A stretch of DNA of 64,000 nt from Aldehydirespirator sp965220485 (GCA_965220485.1 OZ244832.1:434001-498000); one strand, 5' to 3'; shown: positions 40,646-49,349, counted from the stretch's first letter. Notes: generated by a model from the letters alone, not told the origin. Numbers and translations: made by a program.

Positions 40646-40749
40646 TACACTCGCGGGTCGGCCCGTAAGGGTCCGACGGCGTCGAGCGGCGTCGCCGCAT
40701 CATTTCGCAACCCGCGCCTTCACCCGGTCGTCTAGGCGTCCGGCGCGGG
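40646..40749 (+). promoter_or_regulatory. rpsB: rpsB promoter and structured leader
   Basis: A -10-like TACACT (40646-40651) starts a leader of roughly 120 bases before the rpsB ATG. CCCGCGCC (40711-40718) and GGCGCGGG (40742-40749) are perfect arms around a 23-base loop. S2 represses its own operon through the leader in other bacteria, so this structure is a candidate for that function. The start is preceded by GGGAGAG. Confidence 0.45.
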
Positions 40750-40777
40750 CCACGCAGAACCGGGAGAGCAAACAAGC

Positions 40778-41914
40778 ATGGCTGTCGTCACCATGAAGCA
40801 ACTGCTGGAGGCCGGGGTCCAATTCGGCCACCAGACCCGCCGATGGAACCCGAAGATGAAGCGCTTCATCCACGGCGACAAGGCCGGCATCCACATAGTC
40901 GACCTTCGTCAGACCCTGGCCCATCTCGAGCGCGCCTACGTCTTCATTCGGGACCTCGTCGCCGACGGAGGCATGGTCCTGTTCATCGGCACCAAGAAGC
41001 AGGCCCAAGACTCCGTGCAGTCCTACGCCGAGCGCTGCAACATGCCCTACGTCAACGAGCGGTGGCAGGGCGGGATGCTCACAAACTTCCACACCATCGC
41101 CAAGCGCATCACCAAGATGAAGCAGTACCAGCGCATGCGCGACTCGGGCGAATTCGAGGCCATGCCCAAGAAGGAGGCATTGCTGCTGGAGCGGGAGCTG
41201 ACCAAGCTCGAGCGCAACCTGGGCGGCATCCGCGACATGGTGGAGCCCCCCGGAGCGGTGTTCATCCTCGACACCAAGAAGGAGTACATCGCGGTCACCG
41301 AGGCCCGCAAGCTCGGTGTGCCCATCGTCGCGGTGGTCGACACCAACTGCGATCCCGACCTCGTGGACTACGCCATTCCCGGCAACGACGACGCCATCAG
41401 GTCCGGACGGCTCATGGCCCGAGTGATCTCCGACGCCGTGCTGGAGGGCCGGTTCATACATTCGAAGCGCACCGAGGCCACCAGCGCCGCCCGCGACGCT
41501 CTGACCGAGGCGGAGATCGCCGAACAGCAGGCCCGGGCCCGGGCGGAGGCGGCCGCCGAGGCCGCTGAACGAGAGGCTCGCGTGGCCAGGGCCAAAGTGG
41601 CTGAGGCTGAGGCGGCCGAGTCGACGGCCGACGGCGGGGCTGACGCTGCCGATGGGGAGGGTCCAGCGGCGGAGGCGGCCGCGGCTGAAGACACTGTGAC
41701 TGCGGCCGTAGCCGATGATTCCGCCACTGAGGCTGACGCACCGGCCGTAGTCGATGATTCCGCCACTGAGGCTGGCGCACCGGCCGTAGTCGATGATTCC
41801 GCCACTGAGGCTGGCGCACCGGCCGTAGTCGATGATTCCGCCACTGAGGCTGGCGCACCGGCCGTAGTCGATGATTCCGCCACTGAGGCTGGCGCACCGG
41901 CCGAGGAGACCTGA
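40778..41914 (+). CDS. rpsB: 30S ribosomal protein S2 with long acidic C-terminal extension
   Basis: The protein is 378 residues long. Residues 1-235 are a normal S2: TMKQLLEAGVQFGHQTRRWN, MKRFIHGDKAGIHIVDLRQT, RWQGGMLTNFHTIAKRI, VVDTNCDPDLVDYAIPGNDD and AIRSGRLMARVISDAVLEGR. After this comes an Ala/Glu-rich helix (about 245-300) and a tail of five 13-residue repeats (DDSATEAGAPAVV). Typical S2 is about 230-280 residues, so about 100 residues are extra. The tail is strongly acidic and probably disordered. It is the first gene of the rpsB-tsf-pyrH-frr-cdsA-dxr-rseP block; tsf starts 1 bp after its stop. Confidence 0.95.
   Translation: MAVVTMKQLLEAGVQFGHQTRRWNPKMKRFIHGDKAGIHIVDLRQTLAHLERAYVFIRDLVADGGMVLFIGTKKQAQDSVQSYAERCNMPYVNERWQGGMLTNFHTIAKRITKMKQYQRMRDSGEFEAMPKKEALLLERELTKLERNLGGIRDMVEPPGAVFILDTKKEYIAVTEARKLGVPIVAVVDTNCDPDLVDYAIPGNDDAIRSGRLMARVISDAVLEGRFIHSKRTEATSAARDALTEAEIAEQQARARAEAAAEAAEREARVARAKVAEAEAAESTADGGADAADGEGPAAEAAAAEDTVTAAVADDSATEADAPAVVDDSATEAGAPAVVDDSATEAGAPAVVDDSATEAGAPAVVDDSATEAGAPAEET
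41714..41908 (+). repeat. Five tandem 39-bp coding repeats in rpsB
   Basis: GATGATTCCGCCACTGAGGC recurs at 41714, 41753, 41792, 41831 and 41870. The units are nearly identical at DNA level, so expansion is recent; 39 bp keeps the reading frame. The first copy reads GACGCA where the others read GGCGCA. Confidence 0.93.
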
Positions 41915-41915
41915 G

Positions 41916-42704
41916 ATGGCGGTCAGCGCCCGGGACGTCAAGACGCTGCGCGACGCCACCGGCGCGGGGATGATGGATGCCAAGAAGGCTCTGATCGCCG
42001 CCGACGGCGACATGGAGGCGGCTCGGCAGATCCTGCGGGAGCAGGGTCTGGCCAGGGCCGATGCCCGGACGGGTCGAGAAAACGATCAAGGCGCGGTAGC
42101 GGTGGCTGGCGACGACAAGACCGCAGCAGTGGTGCAACTGAAGTGTGAGACCGATTTCTCGGCCAAGAACGAGAGCTTCGCGTCGCTGGTGCAGACCCTC
42201 GCGGAGTCCGTGCTCGACGGCGGCCCCGGCGCGGTCGACGGGCACTCGGCCGAGATCGAGGACCTTAGGCTGGTCTTGAAGGAGAACATCGAAGTCGGGG
42301 TGGTTGAACGCCTTCAAGCTGCCGACGGCAGCGTCCTCGACTCGTACCTTCACCGCCAGGACGGCCGAGGCGTGAACGCCGTTGTCGTGGAGGGCAGCGG
42401 CGTGGGCGCCGACGCTTTGCACCAGGTGGCGTTGCACATCGCTTTCGCCAAACCGCAGTTCCTGAGCGCCAATCAGATCCCGGCCGGCGAGATCGAGCGG
42501 GAGCGGGGCGCGCTGCTGGAGATCACCAAGGCCGAGGGCAAGCCCGAACGGGCTTGGGACAAGATCGTGGACGGAAGGATGCGGGGCTGGTACGCCGAGC
42601 GCGTGCTGCTCGACCAGGGTCTGCACGGTGAGAAGACCGCAGTGAAGGACAGCATCGGCGGCGGATCGATCGTCCGGTTCGTGCAGGTCGTGATCGGCGA
42701 CTGA
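41916..42704 (+). CDS. tsf: Elongation factor Ts
   Basis: EF-Ts exchanges GDP for GTP on EF-Tu. The product is 262 residues from the ATG at 41916 (MAVSARDVKTLRDATGAGMM, the UBA-like N-terminal module). The EF-Tu contact region is present as LKCETDFSAKNESFASLVQT (the TDF signature), and the C-terminus contains HIAFAKPQFLSANQIP and GWYAERVLLDQGLHGEKTAV. It starts 1 bp after rpsB and is followed 2 bp later by pyrH, so the three are surely co-transcribed. Confidence 0.95.
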   Translation: MAVSARDVKTLRDATGAGMMDAKKALIAADGDMEAARQILREQGLARADARTGRENDQGAVAVAGDDKTAAVVQLKCETDFSAKNESFASLVQTLAESVLDGGPGAVDGHSAEIEDLRLVLKENIEVGVVERLQAADGSVLDSYLHRQDGRGVNAVVVEGSGVGADALHQVALHIAFAKPQFLSANQIPAGEIERERGALLEITKAEGKPERAWDKIVDGRMRGWYAERVLLDQGLHGEKTAVKDSIGGGSIVRFVQVVIGD

Positions 42705-42706
42705 AC

Positions 42707-43483
42707 ATGGACCACCCCGCCGATGCCGCCAACGCCCGAGCACGGCGTTCGGCTCGCTGGAGAAGGGTGCTGCTGAAGCTCTCAGGGGAGGCGTTCGCGG
42801 GGGGATCCGAGGGCGGCATAGACGGCGACACCGTGCGCCGCATCGCGGCCGGCATCTCAGAGGCGCACGTCGTCTTCGACGTGGAGATTGCCGTCGTGGT
42901 AGGAGGCGGGAACCTCTGGCGGGGGACCCAAGGCGCCGGCGCGGGAATGGACCGGGCTCAGGCCGACTACATGGGGATGCTGGCCACGGTCATGAATGCC
43001 CTGGCTCTCCAGGACACTCTTGAGCAACTGGGCCAGCCGACGCGGGTGCAAAGCGCGATCCACATGGCGCAGATCGCCGAGCCCTATATCCGCCGCCGGG
43101 CCATCCGCCACCTCGAGAAGGGCCGTGTGGTCATCTTTGCCGGTGGCACCGGCAACCCCTTCTTCACGACCGACACCACCGCGGCTCTGCGGGCCGCCGA
43201 AGTGGAGGCTGAAGTGGTGCTCAAGGGCACCCACGGCGGGGTGGACGGCATCTACACGGCGGATCCTGAGGTCGATTCCGGAGCCATGCGGCTTGAACGC
43301 GTCACGTATCTCGAGGTGCTCAACCGGGGGCTGGAGGTGATGGACGCCACGGCCATCACGCTGTGCATGGACAACAGCCTCCCGATCGTGGTCTTCGACC
43401 TGATGGAACCCCACAATTTTCAATCCCTGCTCGATGGCGCTCAGGTGGGTACGCTCGTTGCACACAAGGAGCGCAGCCCATGA
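42707..43483 (+). CDS. pyrH: UMP kinase
   Basis: PyrH phosphorylates UMP to UDP, the first dedicated step towards UTP and CTP. The product is 258 residues: RRVLLKLSGEAFAGGSEGGI, VVVGGGNLWRGTQGAGAGMD, RVVIFAGGTGNPFFTTDTTA and VVLKGTHGGVDGIYTADPEV, then LEVMDATAITLCMDNSLPIV. This is the amino-acid-kinase fold of bacterial UMP kinases. The first 15 residues (ADAANARARRSARWRR) are extra compared with most family members, and a later start is possible. Its stop overlaps the frr start by 4 bp (ATGA). Confidence 0.95.
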   Translation: MDHPADAANARARRSARWRRVLLKLSGEAFAGGSEGGIDGDTVRRIAAGISEAHVVFDVEIAVVVGGGNLWRGTQGAGAGMDRAQADYMGMLATVMNALALQDTLEQLGQPTRVQSAIHMAQIAEPYIRRRAIRHLEKGRVVIFAGGTGNPFFTTDTTAALRAAEVEAEVVLKGTHGGVDGIYTADPEVDSGAMRLERVTYLEVLNRGLEVMDATAITLCMDNSLPIVVFDLMEPHNFQSLLDGAQVGTLVAHKERSP

Positions 43484-44049
43484 GCGAGGAGCTGATCGGC
43501 ATGGTGCTCGCCGACGCGGGCGAGCGAATGGACGAAGCTGTCGCCGCGGCTAGGCGCGAGTTCTCCAGCGTCCGCACCGGCAGGGCCAGTTCGGCGCTTC
43601 TGGAGCGTGTCCCGGTGGACGCCTACAGCGTGAAGATGGCCATGAGGGAACTGGTCAGCTTCGCCATCCCCGAGGCCAGCCAGCTGATCATCACCCCTCA
43701 TGATCCCGCCAACATCACGGCCATCGAGCGTGCCATCCAGCAGGCCCAACTCGGGCTGGTCCCCAGCAGTGACGGCCGGGTCATCCGCTTGTCTTTCCCA
43801 CCGCTGACAGAAGAGCGGCGTAAGGACCTGGCCAGGCTTGTGGGCTCGATGGCGGAAGATTCCCGCAACCGAGTGCGCGGCCTGCGCCGCCAAGCCCGCA
43901 AGGATCTCGAAGATGTAGAAAAGGAAGGCGGGGTGTCTGCCGACGCCGTGGCGCGCGCTGGCGAGCAGATCGACAGCATCACCCGCGCCCACGAGAAACA
44001 GATCGACGAGGCCCTGGCAAGCAAAGAGGACGAATTGCTCGAGGTGTGA
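43480..44049 (+). CDS. frr: Ribosome recycling factor
   Basis: RRF works with EF-G to split post-termination ribosomes. The product is 189 residues from the ATG at 43480, overlapping the pyrH stop. The family pattern is present: DEAVAAARREFSSVRTGRAS, PEASQLIITPHDPANITAIE, RVIRLSFPPLTEERRKDLAR and RNRVRGLRRQARKDLEDVEK (three-helix bundle domain). The length is normal (about 185). It is part of the conserved tsf-pyrH-frr block. Confidence 0.96.
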   Translation: MSEELIGMVLADAGERMDEAVAAARREFSSVRTGRASSALLERVPVDAYSVKMAMRELVSFAIPEASQLIITPHDPANITAIERAIQQAQLGLVPSSDGRVIRLSFPPLTEERRKDLARLVGSMAEDSRNRVRGLRRQARKDLEDVEKEGGVSADAVARAGEQIDSITRAHEKQIDEALASKEDELLEV

Positions 44050-44099
44050 ACGCGGGCAGCGCCCGGGTCCACAGCCGGCGAGCCGGAAGGAGCGATGTA

Positions 44100-45299
44100 G
44101 TGAGCGACCAGGACGACTTCGGAGAAGTCGACTCCACCGAGAGTGATGTGCTCGACGACGATACGGGCGTTGTTGCCGGACGGTCAGTGTTCGGCGACGA
44201 GCATGGCGAGCCTGCTTGGGGCGAACCGGATATCACCGGGTCGTCGCCGTTGACCGCGTCGGAGCCGAGGCTGCAGGAGGCCGACCCCCAGGATTTGGGA
44301 GTGTGGACCGACCACACCGCCGCACCCCAGTGGGAGGAACCTGAGGACGCCTTGCCACCCATCGAGCCTCAGGAGCCGGTAGGCGCCGCTCTGGGCGACG
44401 AGGACTTCTTCGGCTACGAGGATCAGGCGGTGTACTCAGGGGTGCCGGGAACTGGCCCGGCGCCCGTGGTCGCGGCCGAACGGGACATGCCGATGGCTGT
44501 TCTTGTGGGCGTCTTCCTGTCGGCGGTGATCCTCGTGGCCTTGCAGGTAGGTCCGGCGTTGGCGCTGGTCGTGGCCACTGTGGTGCTCGGCCTAGCTGCG
44601 GTGGAGCTGCTCAGCGCGGTGCGGGTTGCTGGGTACCAGCCGGCCGTGGTGCTCGGGCTGGCCGGGGTGGTGACCATGCCCCTTGCGGCGTACTGGCGCG
44701 GCATGGACGCGATCGCGGTCGTGCTGGTGCTGACCGTGCTGTTCGGGGCGTTGTGGTATCTGACAGGGGTCGGCGTCGAAGGACCGATGCGAGGTCTGGC
44801 GGTGACGGTGTTCGCCGTGGCCTACATCGGAGCGCTCGGCGCGCACGCGGCGTTGATTCTGAAGATCCCGATCCACGGCACCGGGCTGCTCACGGTGGCC
44901 ATCGTGCTGACCGTCGCGCACGATGTGAGCGCGATGGCGGTGGGCAGGGCTGCAGGTCGCACCCCGCTGTCCAAGGCCAGCCCGAACAAGACCCTCGAGG
45001 GACTCGTGGGCGGAGCCGTCGTCACCATCGCGGTTGGCGTGATCATGGGACTGGCGGGAATGCCCGCGCCCGTGGCCGCCCATCCAGGAAGCTTCTTGGA
45101 CGTGGTCCTGCTGTCGGTGGTGGTGGCAGTGGCCGCGCCCATCGGCGACCTGGCCGAGTCCATGCTCAAGCGCGACCTAGACATCAAGGACATGGGCTCG
45201 CTGCTTCCCGGCCACGGCGGAATCCTCGACCGCTTCGACGCGATGCTGTTCTCGCTGCCTGCCACCTATTACGTGGCGCTGATGACCGGCATCATCTGA
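44100..45299 (+). CDS. cdsA: Phosphatidate cytidylyltransferase with acidic N-terminal extension
   Basis: CdsA makes CDP-diacylglycerol from phosphatidate and CTP in the cytoplasmic membrane. I chose the GTG at 44100 because GGAAGGAG lies 7 bp before it; a GTG at 44046 overlapping the frr stop is the alternative. Product: 399 residues. The first 130 residues are acidic and probably disordered (GEVDSTESDVLDDDTGV, EDFFGYEDQ). About eight helices follow, with the signature DLAESMLKRDLDIKDMGSLL and PGHGGILDRFDAMLFSLPAT near the C-terminus. The acidic extension is longer than in most bacteria. Confidence 0.93.
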   Translation: MSDQDDFGEVDSTESDVLDDDTGVVAGRSVFGDEHGEPAWGEPDITGSSPLTASEPRLQEADPQDLGVWTDHTAAPQWEEPEDALPPIEPQEPVGAALGDEDFFGYEDQAVYSGVPGTGPAPVVAAERDMPMAVLVGVFLSAVILVALQVGPALALVVATVVLGLAAVELLSAVRVAGYQPAVVLGLAGVVTMPLAAYWRGMDAIAVVLVLTVLFGALWYLTGVGVEGPMRGLAVTVFAVAYIGALGAHAALILKIPIHGTGLLTVAIVLTVAHDVSAMAVGRAAGRTPLSKASPNKTLEGLVGGAVVTIAVGVIMGLAGMPAPVAAHPGSFLDVVLLSVVVAVAAPIGDLAESMLKRDLDIKDMGSLLPGHGGILDRFDAMLFSLPATYYVALMTGII

Positions 45300-45353
45300 G
45301 GGCCGGGACGGTCTGAATGAGCGGGATGATCCGATGATCGGGGTGGTCTGACC

Positions 45354-46514
45354 TTGGCGTCATCGGTCGCCGTTCTCGGCTCGACCGGATCGATCGGAAC
45401 CCAAACGCTCGACATCATCCAGGCCCGGCCTGACCGGTACCGGGTGGTCGCCTTGGGCGCGGCCCGCTCGGTAGACTTGCTCGCTGAGCAGGCGCAGCGC
45501 TTCCGCCCCGACATGGTGGCGATCGCCGACGCCTCGCGGGCTCCGGCCCTGGCCGAGCGGTTGCCCGGCGACGTGGAGATGCTTGCCGGCCCCGGCGCCA
45601 TGGCTGCCGCCGCGTCCACGGCCGACACAGTCATCAACGGGGTGGTCGGGTTCGCGGGGCTGCCGGTCACTCTGGCCGCTCTGGAGGCCGGCAAGCGGCT
45701 CGGACTGGCCAACAAGGAGTCGCTCATCGCAGCTGGTCCGGTAGTGCAGAGGGCACGGGCCGCGGCCGGATCGGAGATCATTCCCGTCGACTCCGAGCAC
45801 TGCGCCGTCCACCAGTGCCTGCGGGCCAACGAGAACCCAGGGAGCGTGTCCTCCATCGTCCTGACCGCGAGCGGAGGACCCTTCCGGGGCCGCGGCCGGA
45901 CTGAACTCGAAGAGGTCACCGTGGCCGATGCGCTTGCTCATCCCACCTGGCAGATGGGCCCCAAGATCACGATCGATTCCAGCACCCTGATGAACAAGGG
46001 CCTCGAGGTCATCGAGGCGCACGAGCTCTTCGGGGTCGACTACGACCAGATCGACGTCGTGGTGCATCCGCAGTCGATCGTCCATTCCATGGTCACCTAC
46101 TGCGACGGAGCGACCGTGGCCCAACTGTCGAAGCCCGACATGAGGCTCTGCATCGGGTATGCGCTCGCCTACCCCGACCGCCTCGACCTGGCCTTCGGCG
46201 CCATCGACTGGGATGAGCTTGGCCGCCTGGACTTCGAGCCGCCGGACCGCAGCGCCTTCGGCTGCATCGACTTGGCCTATGACGCCGGCCGGGCCTCGGA
46301 GACCGCTCCGGCCTGGCTCAACGCCGCCAATGAAGTCGCCGTGCAGGCCTTTCTCGACGGCCGGATCCGCTGGGTGGACATCGCTTACCTGCTGGAGGAG
46401 GCTCTCGGACTGTGGCCCGGCGACAAGGCCGCCGACGTCGAAGCGGTCCTGACCGCCGACCGCGAGGCCCGTCGAGTGGCTGCGAGCCTTGTGGAGCGGC
46501 GCGAGGCCGCGTGA
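45354..46514 (+). CDS. dxr: 1-deoxy-D-xylulose 5-phosphate reductoisomerase
   Basis: Dxr forms 2-C-methyl-D-erythritol 4-phosphate with NADPH, the committed step of the MEP isoprenoid pathway. The product is 386 residues from a TTG at 45354: VAVLGSTGSIGTQTLDIIQA (NADPH site), GKRLGLANKESLIAAG, IIPVDSEHCAVHQCLRAN, SIVLTASGGPFRGRGRTELE and WQMGPKITIDSSTLMNKGLE (metal/substrate). The length is normal. No strong Shine-Dalgarno precedes the TTG, so translation may depend on the upstream genes. The stop overlaps the rseP GTG by 4 bp (GTGA). ispG, a later enzyme of the same pathway, lies two genes on. Confidence 0.95.
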   Translation: MASSVAVLGSTGSIGTQTLDIIQARPDRYRVVALGAARSVDLLAEQAQRFRPDMVAIADASRAPALAERLPGDVEMLAGPGAMAAAASTADTVINGVVGFAGLPVTLAALEAGKRLGLANKESLIAAGPVVQRARAAAGSEIIPVDSEHCAVHQCLRANENPGSVSSIVLTASGGPFRGRGRTELEEVTVADALAHPTWQMGPKITIDSSTLMNKGLEVIEAHELFGVDYDQIDVVVHPQSIVHSMVTYCDGATVAQLSKPDMRLCIGYALAYPDRLDLAFGAIDWDELGRLDFEPPDRSAFGCIDLAYDAGRASETAPAWLNAANEVAVQAFLDGRIRWVDIAYLLEEALGLWPGDKAADVEAVLTADREARRVAASLVERREAA

Positions 46515-48004
46515 CACGGGAGCGCTTATCCGCTCGGCCTCTGACCGATCGCGGCGGCCTCGCCGGCCTCATCGGGCTGCTCGTGCTCATAGGGGTGTTC
46601 GCCGGCACGAGTTGGGTGGTGATCATCCTCTTGCTGGTGGCCATGCTGTTCATGCACGAGCTCGGCCACTACCTCACCGCCCGGTGGACCGGCATGAAGG
46701 TCACCGAGTTCTTCATCGGGTTCGGCCCGCGCCTCTGGTCGTTCCGCCGCGGCGAGACGGAGTACGGAGTCAAGGCCATATGGGTGGGCGCGTATGTGCG
46801 CATCGTCGGAATGAACAACCTCGACGAGGTGGCGCCGGGCGACGAGCCTCGCAGCTTCCGGCAGCAGAGCTATCCCCGGAAGCTGCTAGTGCTGACGGCG
46901 GGGTCCGGCATGCACTTCGTCATCATGGTGGTGCTGCTGTTCGTGGTGCTCTTGGGTGATGGCAGGATCGTGAGCGGCGGGTCCGATGTCGACGCGGTCG
47001 AGAGCTGGACGCTGGCCACGGTCTCACCCGACAGCGCGGCCGCCGCGGCCGGGCTGCAGCCGGGCGACGAGCTGATCTCGGTTGCGGGAGTGGGCCGCAC
47101 CACCTTCGCCGACTTCTCGCGTCAGGTCCAGCAACTGCCGGGGACCGAAGTGGAGGTGGTCTATCTTCGCGACGGCGAGATCAACACGGCCGTGACCCGG
47201 GTGGGGGAGCGGCTCACCGCCGCGGGCGCGGCCGGAATTGTGGGGCTCATCGAAGGAGACCGCATCCTTGCTGTGGAGGGCCTTGAATCCGTGGGCGCCC
47301 CCACGTACGTGCAGGTGGCCGAGTACGGGCGCGACCGGATCGACGAGCCCCTCGACATGACCATCGTCGACACCCGAACGGGAAGGCCAGCCGTTGTGGA
47401 GGGGGCGATGATCACCGATCTGATCAACTCCTCAGCCGCGGTCAGAGGGTTCTTCGGGGTGTCGGCCGACTACCGCGCCGACGGACTCGGAGTGGTGCAG
47501 GCCACCGGCGAGTCTCTGCGACTGTCCGCTTTGACCGTGCGCGACGTGGTCTTTGCCATCCCGACCATTGTGACCGACGGATTCGGAGGCACTCTGGACG
47601 GGCTGCGGGGCGACGAGCAGGCTGCCGGCAGCGCGCAGATGGCCCGCGAGATCGAGTTGCGGCGTCTCGACACATCGCATCCGGATGAGAACCGGATCCT
47701 GTCGATCTACGGCGTGGCCCGGATCGGTGCCGAGGCAGCTTCCGACGGCGCAACCGAGGTGCTCATACTGCTGGTGTACGTGAACGCCTTCATCGGGGTG
47801 TTCAACCTGTTGCCGCTGCTGCCCCTCGACGGGGGCCATGTGGCTGTGGTCACATACGAGCGGATCCGCTCGATCGGGGGACGCTCCCACCGAGTGGACG
47901 CGGCCCGGCTCCTGCCGCTCACGTACGCGGTCGTGGCCCTCCTGCTGTTGGTTGGCGGCGTGGCGCTGGTGCGCGACATTCTCGACCCCGTCAGCTTCGG
48001 CTAG
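46511..48004 (+). CDS. rseP: Site-2 protease (M50), RseP family
   Basis: This intramembrane zinc metalloprotease cleaves membrane-bound anti-sigma factors and signal-peptide remnants. The product is 497 residues from the GTG at 46511. The zinc site HELGHY is in the first membrane segment (LLVAMLFMHELGHYLTARWT), a PDZ domain follows (SPDSAAAAAGLQPGDELISV), and FNLLPLLPLDGGHVAVV carries the third ligand (LDGGH). The C-terminal helix is VVALLLLVGGVALVRDI. The N-terminal residues VTRERLSARPL are encoded by a border-repeat end (46525-46542); truB starts MTRRLSARPL from the same motif. The start overlaps the dxr stop. Confidence 0.93.
   Translation: MTRERLSARPLTDRGGLAGLIGLLVLIGVFAGTSWVVIILLLVAMLFMHELGHYLTARWTGMKVTEFFIGFGPRLWSFRRGETEYGVKAIWVGAYVRIVGMNNLDEVAPGDEPRSFRQQSYPRKLLVLTAGSGMHFVIMVVLLFVVLLGDGRIVSGGSDVDAVESWTLATVSPDSAAAAAGLQPGDELISVAGVGRTTFADFSRQVQQLPGTEVEVVYLRDGEINTAVTRVGERLTAAGAAGIVGLIEGDRILAVEGLESVGAPTYVQVAEYGRDRIDEPLDMTIVDTRTGRPAVVEGAMITDLINSSAAVRGFFGVSADYRADGLGVVQATGESLRLSALTVRDVVFAIPTIVTDGFGGTLDGLRGDEQAAGSAQMAREIELRRLDTSHPDENRILSIYGVARIGAEAASDGATEVLILLVYVNAFIGVFNLLPLLPLDGGHVAVVTYERIRSIGGRSHRVDAARLLPLTYAVVALLLLVGGVALVRDILDPVSFG
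46525..46542 (+). repeat. Solo border-repeat end encoding residues 6-11 of RseP
   Basis: TTATCCGCTCGGCCTCT is the reverse complement of the family end (AGAGGCCGAGCGGATAGG) with one change. Here it is translated as LSARPL. No other part of the element is recognisable nearby. Confidence 0.6.
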
Positions 48005-48033
48005 ACCCCATCGAGCGCTTCACCAGATTCGGA

Positions 48034-48039
48034 TAGACT
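48034..48039 (+). promoter_or_regulatory. ispG: Candidate -10 box for leaderless ispG transcript
   Basis: TAGACT ends 7 bp before the GTG at 48047, in the 42-bp gap after rseP. It suggests that ispG has its own promoter in addition to any read-through. Confidence 0.5.
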
Positions 48040-48046
48040 CGCCATC

Positions 48047-49288
48047 GTGAAGGTCACGGCACAATTTCCGCGGCGAGACACTCGACAGATCATGGTCGGA
48101 ACGGTCCCGGTCGGCGGTGGCGCGCCGGTGACCGTGCAGTCGATGACGGTCACCAAGACGGCTGACTACGAGGCCACTCTCCAGCAGATCTACGCGCTGG
48201 CAGCCGCAGGCGCCGACATCGTGCGCTGCACCTGCAACAAGCCCGAGGCCGCGGAGGGTCTTGCCCGCATCGTGCCGCGCTCGCCGGTGCCGATCGTCGC
48301 CGACATCCACAACAACTATCGGATGGCGCTGGCCGCGCTGGAGGCTGGGGTGCACTGCCTGCGCCTGAACCCCGGCAACATCCGCAGGCCCGAGCACATC
48401 AAAGCCGTGGCCCGGGAGTGCAGGGACCGCGGCGTGCCGATCCGCATCGGAGTCAACGGAGGGTCGCTCGATCCCGACCTGTACGACTCCGAACTGGGAG
48501 TGACGCCCGAGGCGATGGTGGCCTCCGCGATGCGCGAGCTCGCCTACTTCGACGATGTCGGGTTCGACCGGGTGAAGATCTCGGTGAAGGCGTCGAGCGT
48601 TCCGCTCATGATCGAGGCGTACCGGCAGCTCGCCGACGCGACAGACCATCCACTGCACCTCGGGGTGACCGAGGCCGGACCCCCGCCTGCCGGGACCATC
48701 AAGTCGACAGCCGGAATAGCCTCTCTGCTCACCGAGGGCATCGGTGACACGATCCGTTATTCGCTGACCACCGATCCGGTTGAGGAGGCTCGGGCCGGCC
48801 GGCAGTTGCTGGAGGCGCTCGGCCTGCGTGAGCGCCGCAACGTTGACCTGATCGCCTGCCCCAGCTGCGGGCGGGCCGAGGTGGACGTGTTCGGGGTGGC
48901 CCAGCGGGCCATGGAGGCCTTCGGCGAGCGTCGCATACCGCTTCAGGTGGCCGTGATGGGCTGTGTCGTGAACGGTCCAGGCGAAGCCCGTCACGCCGAC
49001 CTCGGCATCGCCGCAGGGAACCGCCGGGGACACCTGTTCGTGAAGGGCGAGAACGTGGCGGTGGTGGCCGAGGACGCGATGGTGGACGCTCTGGTCGAAT
49101 GGGCCGAGTTCATCTGTGAGCACGGCTCCGAGGCCGCACTCGAGCGGGCCAAGGAGACGCGTGCCTCAGCTAGGCGTGCGGCCGAGGAGGATCGCCGCCG
49201 CAACCTCGATGAGCTCGGTGACGATGCCAACAACTCAGAGGCCGTGGTGGCGGGCATCCGGCGCAAGGGGGGCCTCTCGAACCCGTAG
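48047..49288 (+). CDS. ispG: 4-hydroxy-3-methylbut-2-enyl diphosphate synthase (flavodoxin/ferredoxin type)
   Basis: IspG (GcpE) converts MEcPP to HMBPP with a 4Fe-4S cluster, the penultimate MEP-pathway step. The product is 413 residues: VGGGAPVTVQSMTVTKTADY, RCTCNKPEAAEGLARIVP, PIVADIHNNYRMALAALEAG and LRLNPGNIRRPEHIKAVARE. The cluster ligands are in IACPSCGRAEVDVFG and VMGCVVNGPGEARHADLGIA (three Cys and the Glu of NGPGE). The start is the GTG at 48047. The C-terminus has a charged coiled extension (about 30 residues). It follows dxr and rseP, as in many Actinobacteria. Confidence 0.95.
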   Translation: MKVTAQFPRRDTRQIMVGTVPVGGGAPVTVQSMTVTKTADYEATLQQIYALAAAGADIVRCTCNKPEAAEGLARIVPRSPVPIVADIHNNYRMALAALEAGVHCLRLNPGNIRRPEHIKAVARECRDRGVPIRIGVNGGSLDPDLYDSELGVTPEAMVASAMRELAYFDDVGFDRVKISVKASSVPLMIEAYRQLADATDHPLHLGVTEAGPPPAGTIKSTAGIASLLTEGIGDTIRYSLTTDPVEEARAGRQLLEALGLRERRNVDLIACPSCGRAEVDVFGVAQRAMEAFGERRIPLQVAVMGCVVNGPGEARHADLGIAAGNRRGHLFVKGENVAVVAEDAMVDALVEWAEFICEHGSEAALERAKETRASARRAAEEDRRRNLDELGDDANNSEAVVAGIRRKGGLSNP

Positions 49289-49294
49289 AACGGG

Positions 49295-49349
49295 TATACT
49301 GGCGGCACGTTCGATTCTTCGGAAGCGGCGTGGGCTCGTGCCCACGCCG
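49295..49349 (+). promoter_or_regulatory. rimP: Promoter and strong hairpin in the rimP-nusA-infB leader
   Basis: A -10 box TATACT (49295-49300) lies just after ispG. The leader then forms a perfect 10-bp stem, CGGCGTGGGC (49326-49335) and GCCCACGCCG (49340-49349), with a TCGT tetraloop; two further weak pairs extend it. No T-tract follows, so it is not a plain terminator. The position in front of rimP-nusA suggests an autoregulatory or RNA-processing structure. Confidence 0.55.
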
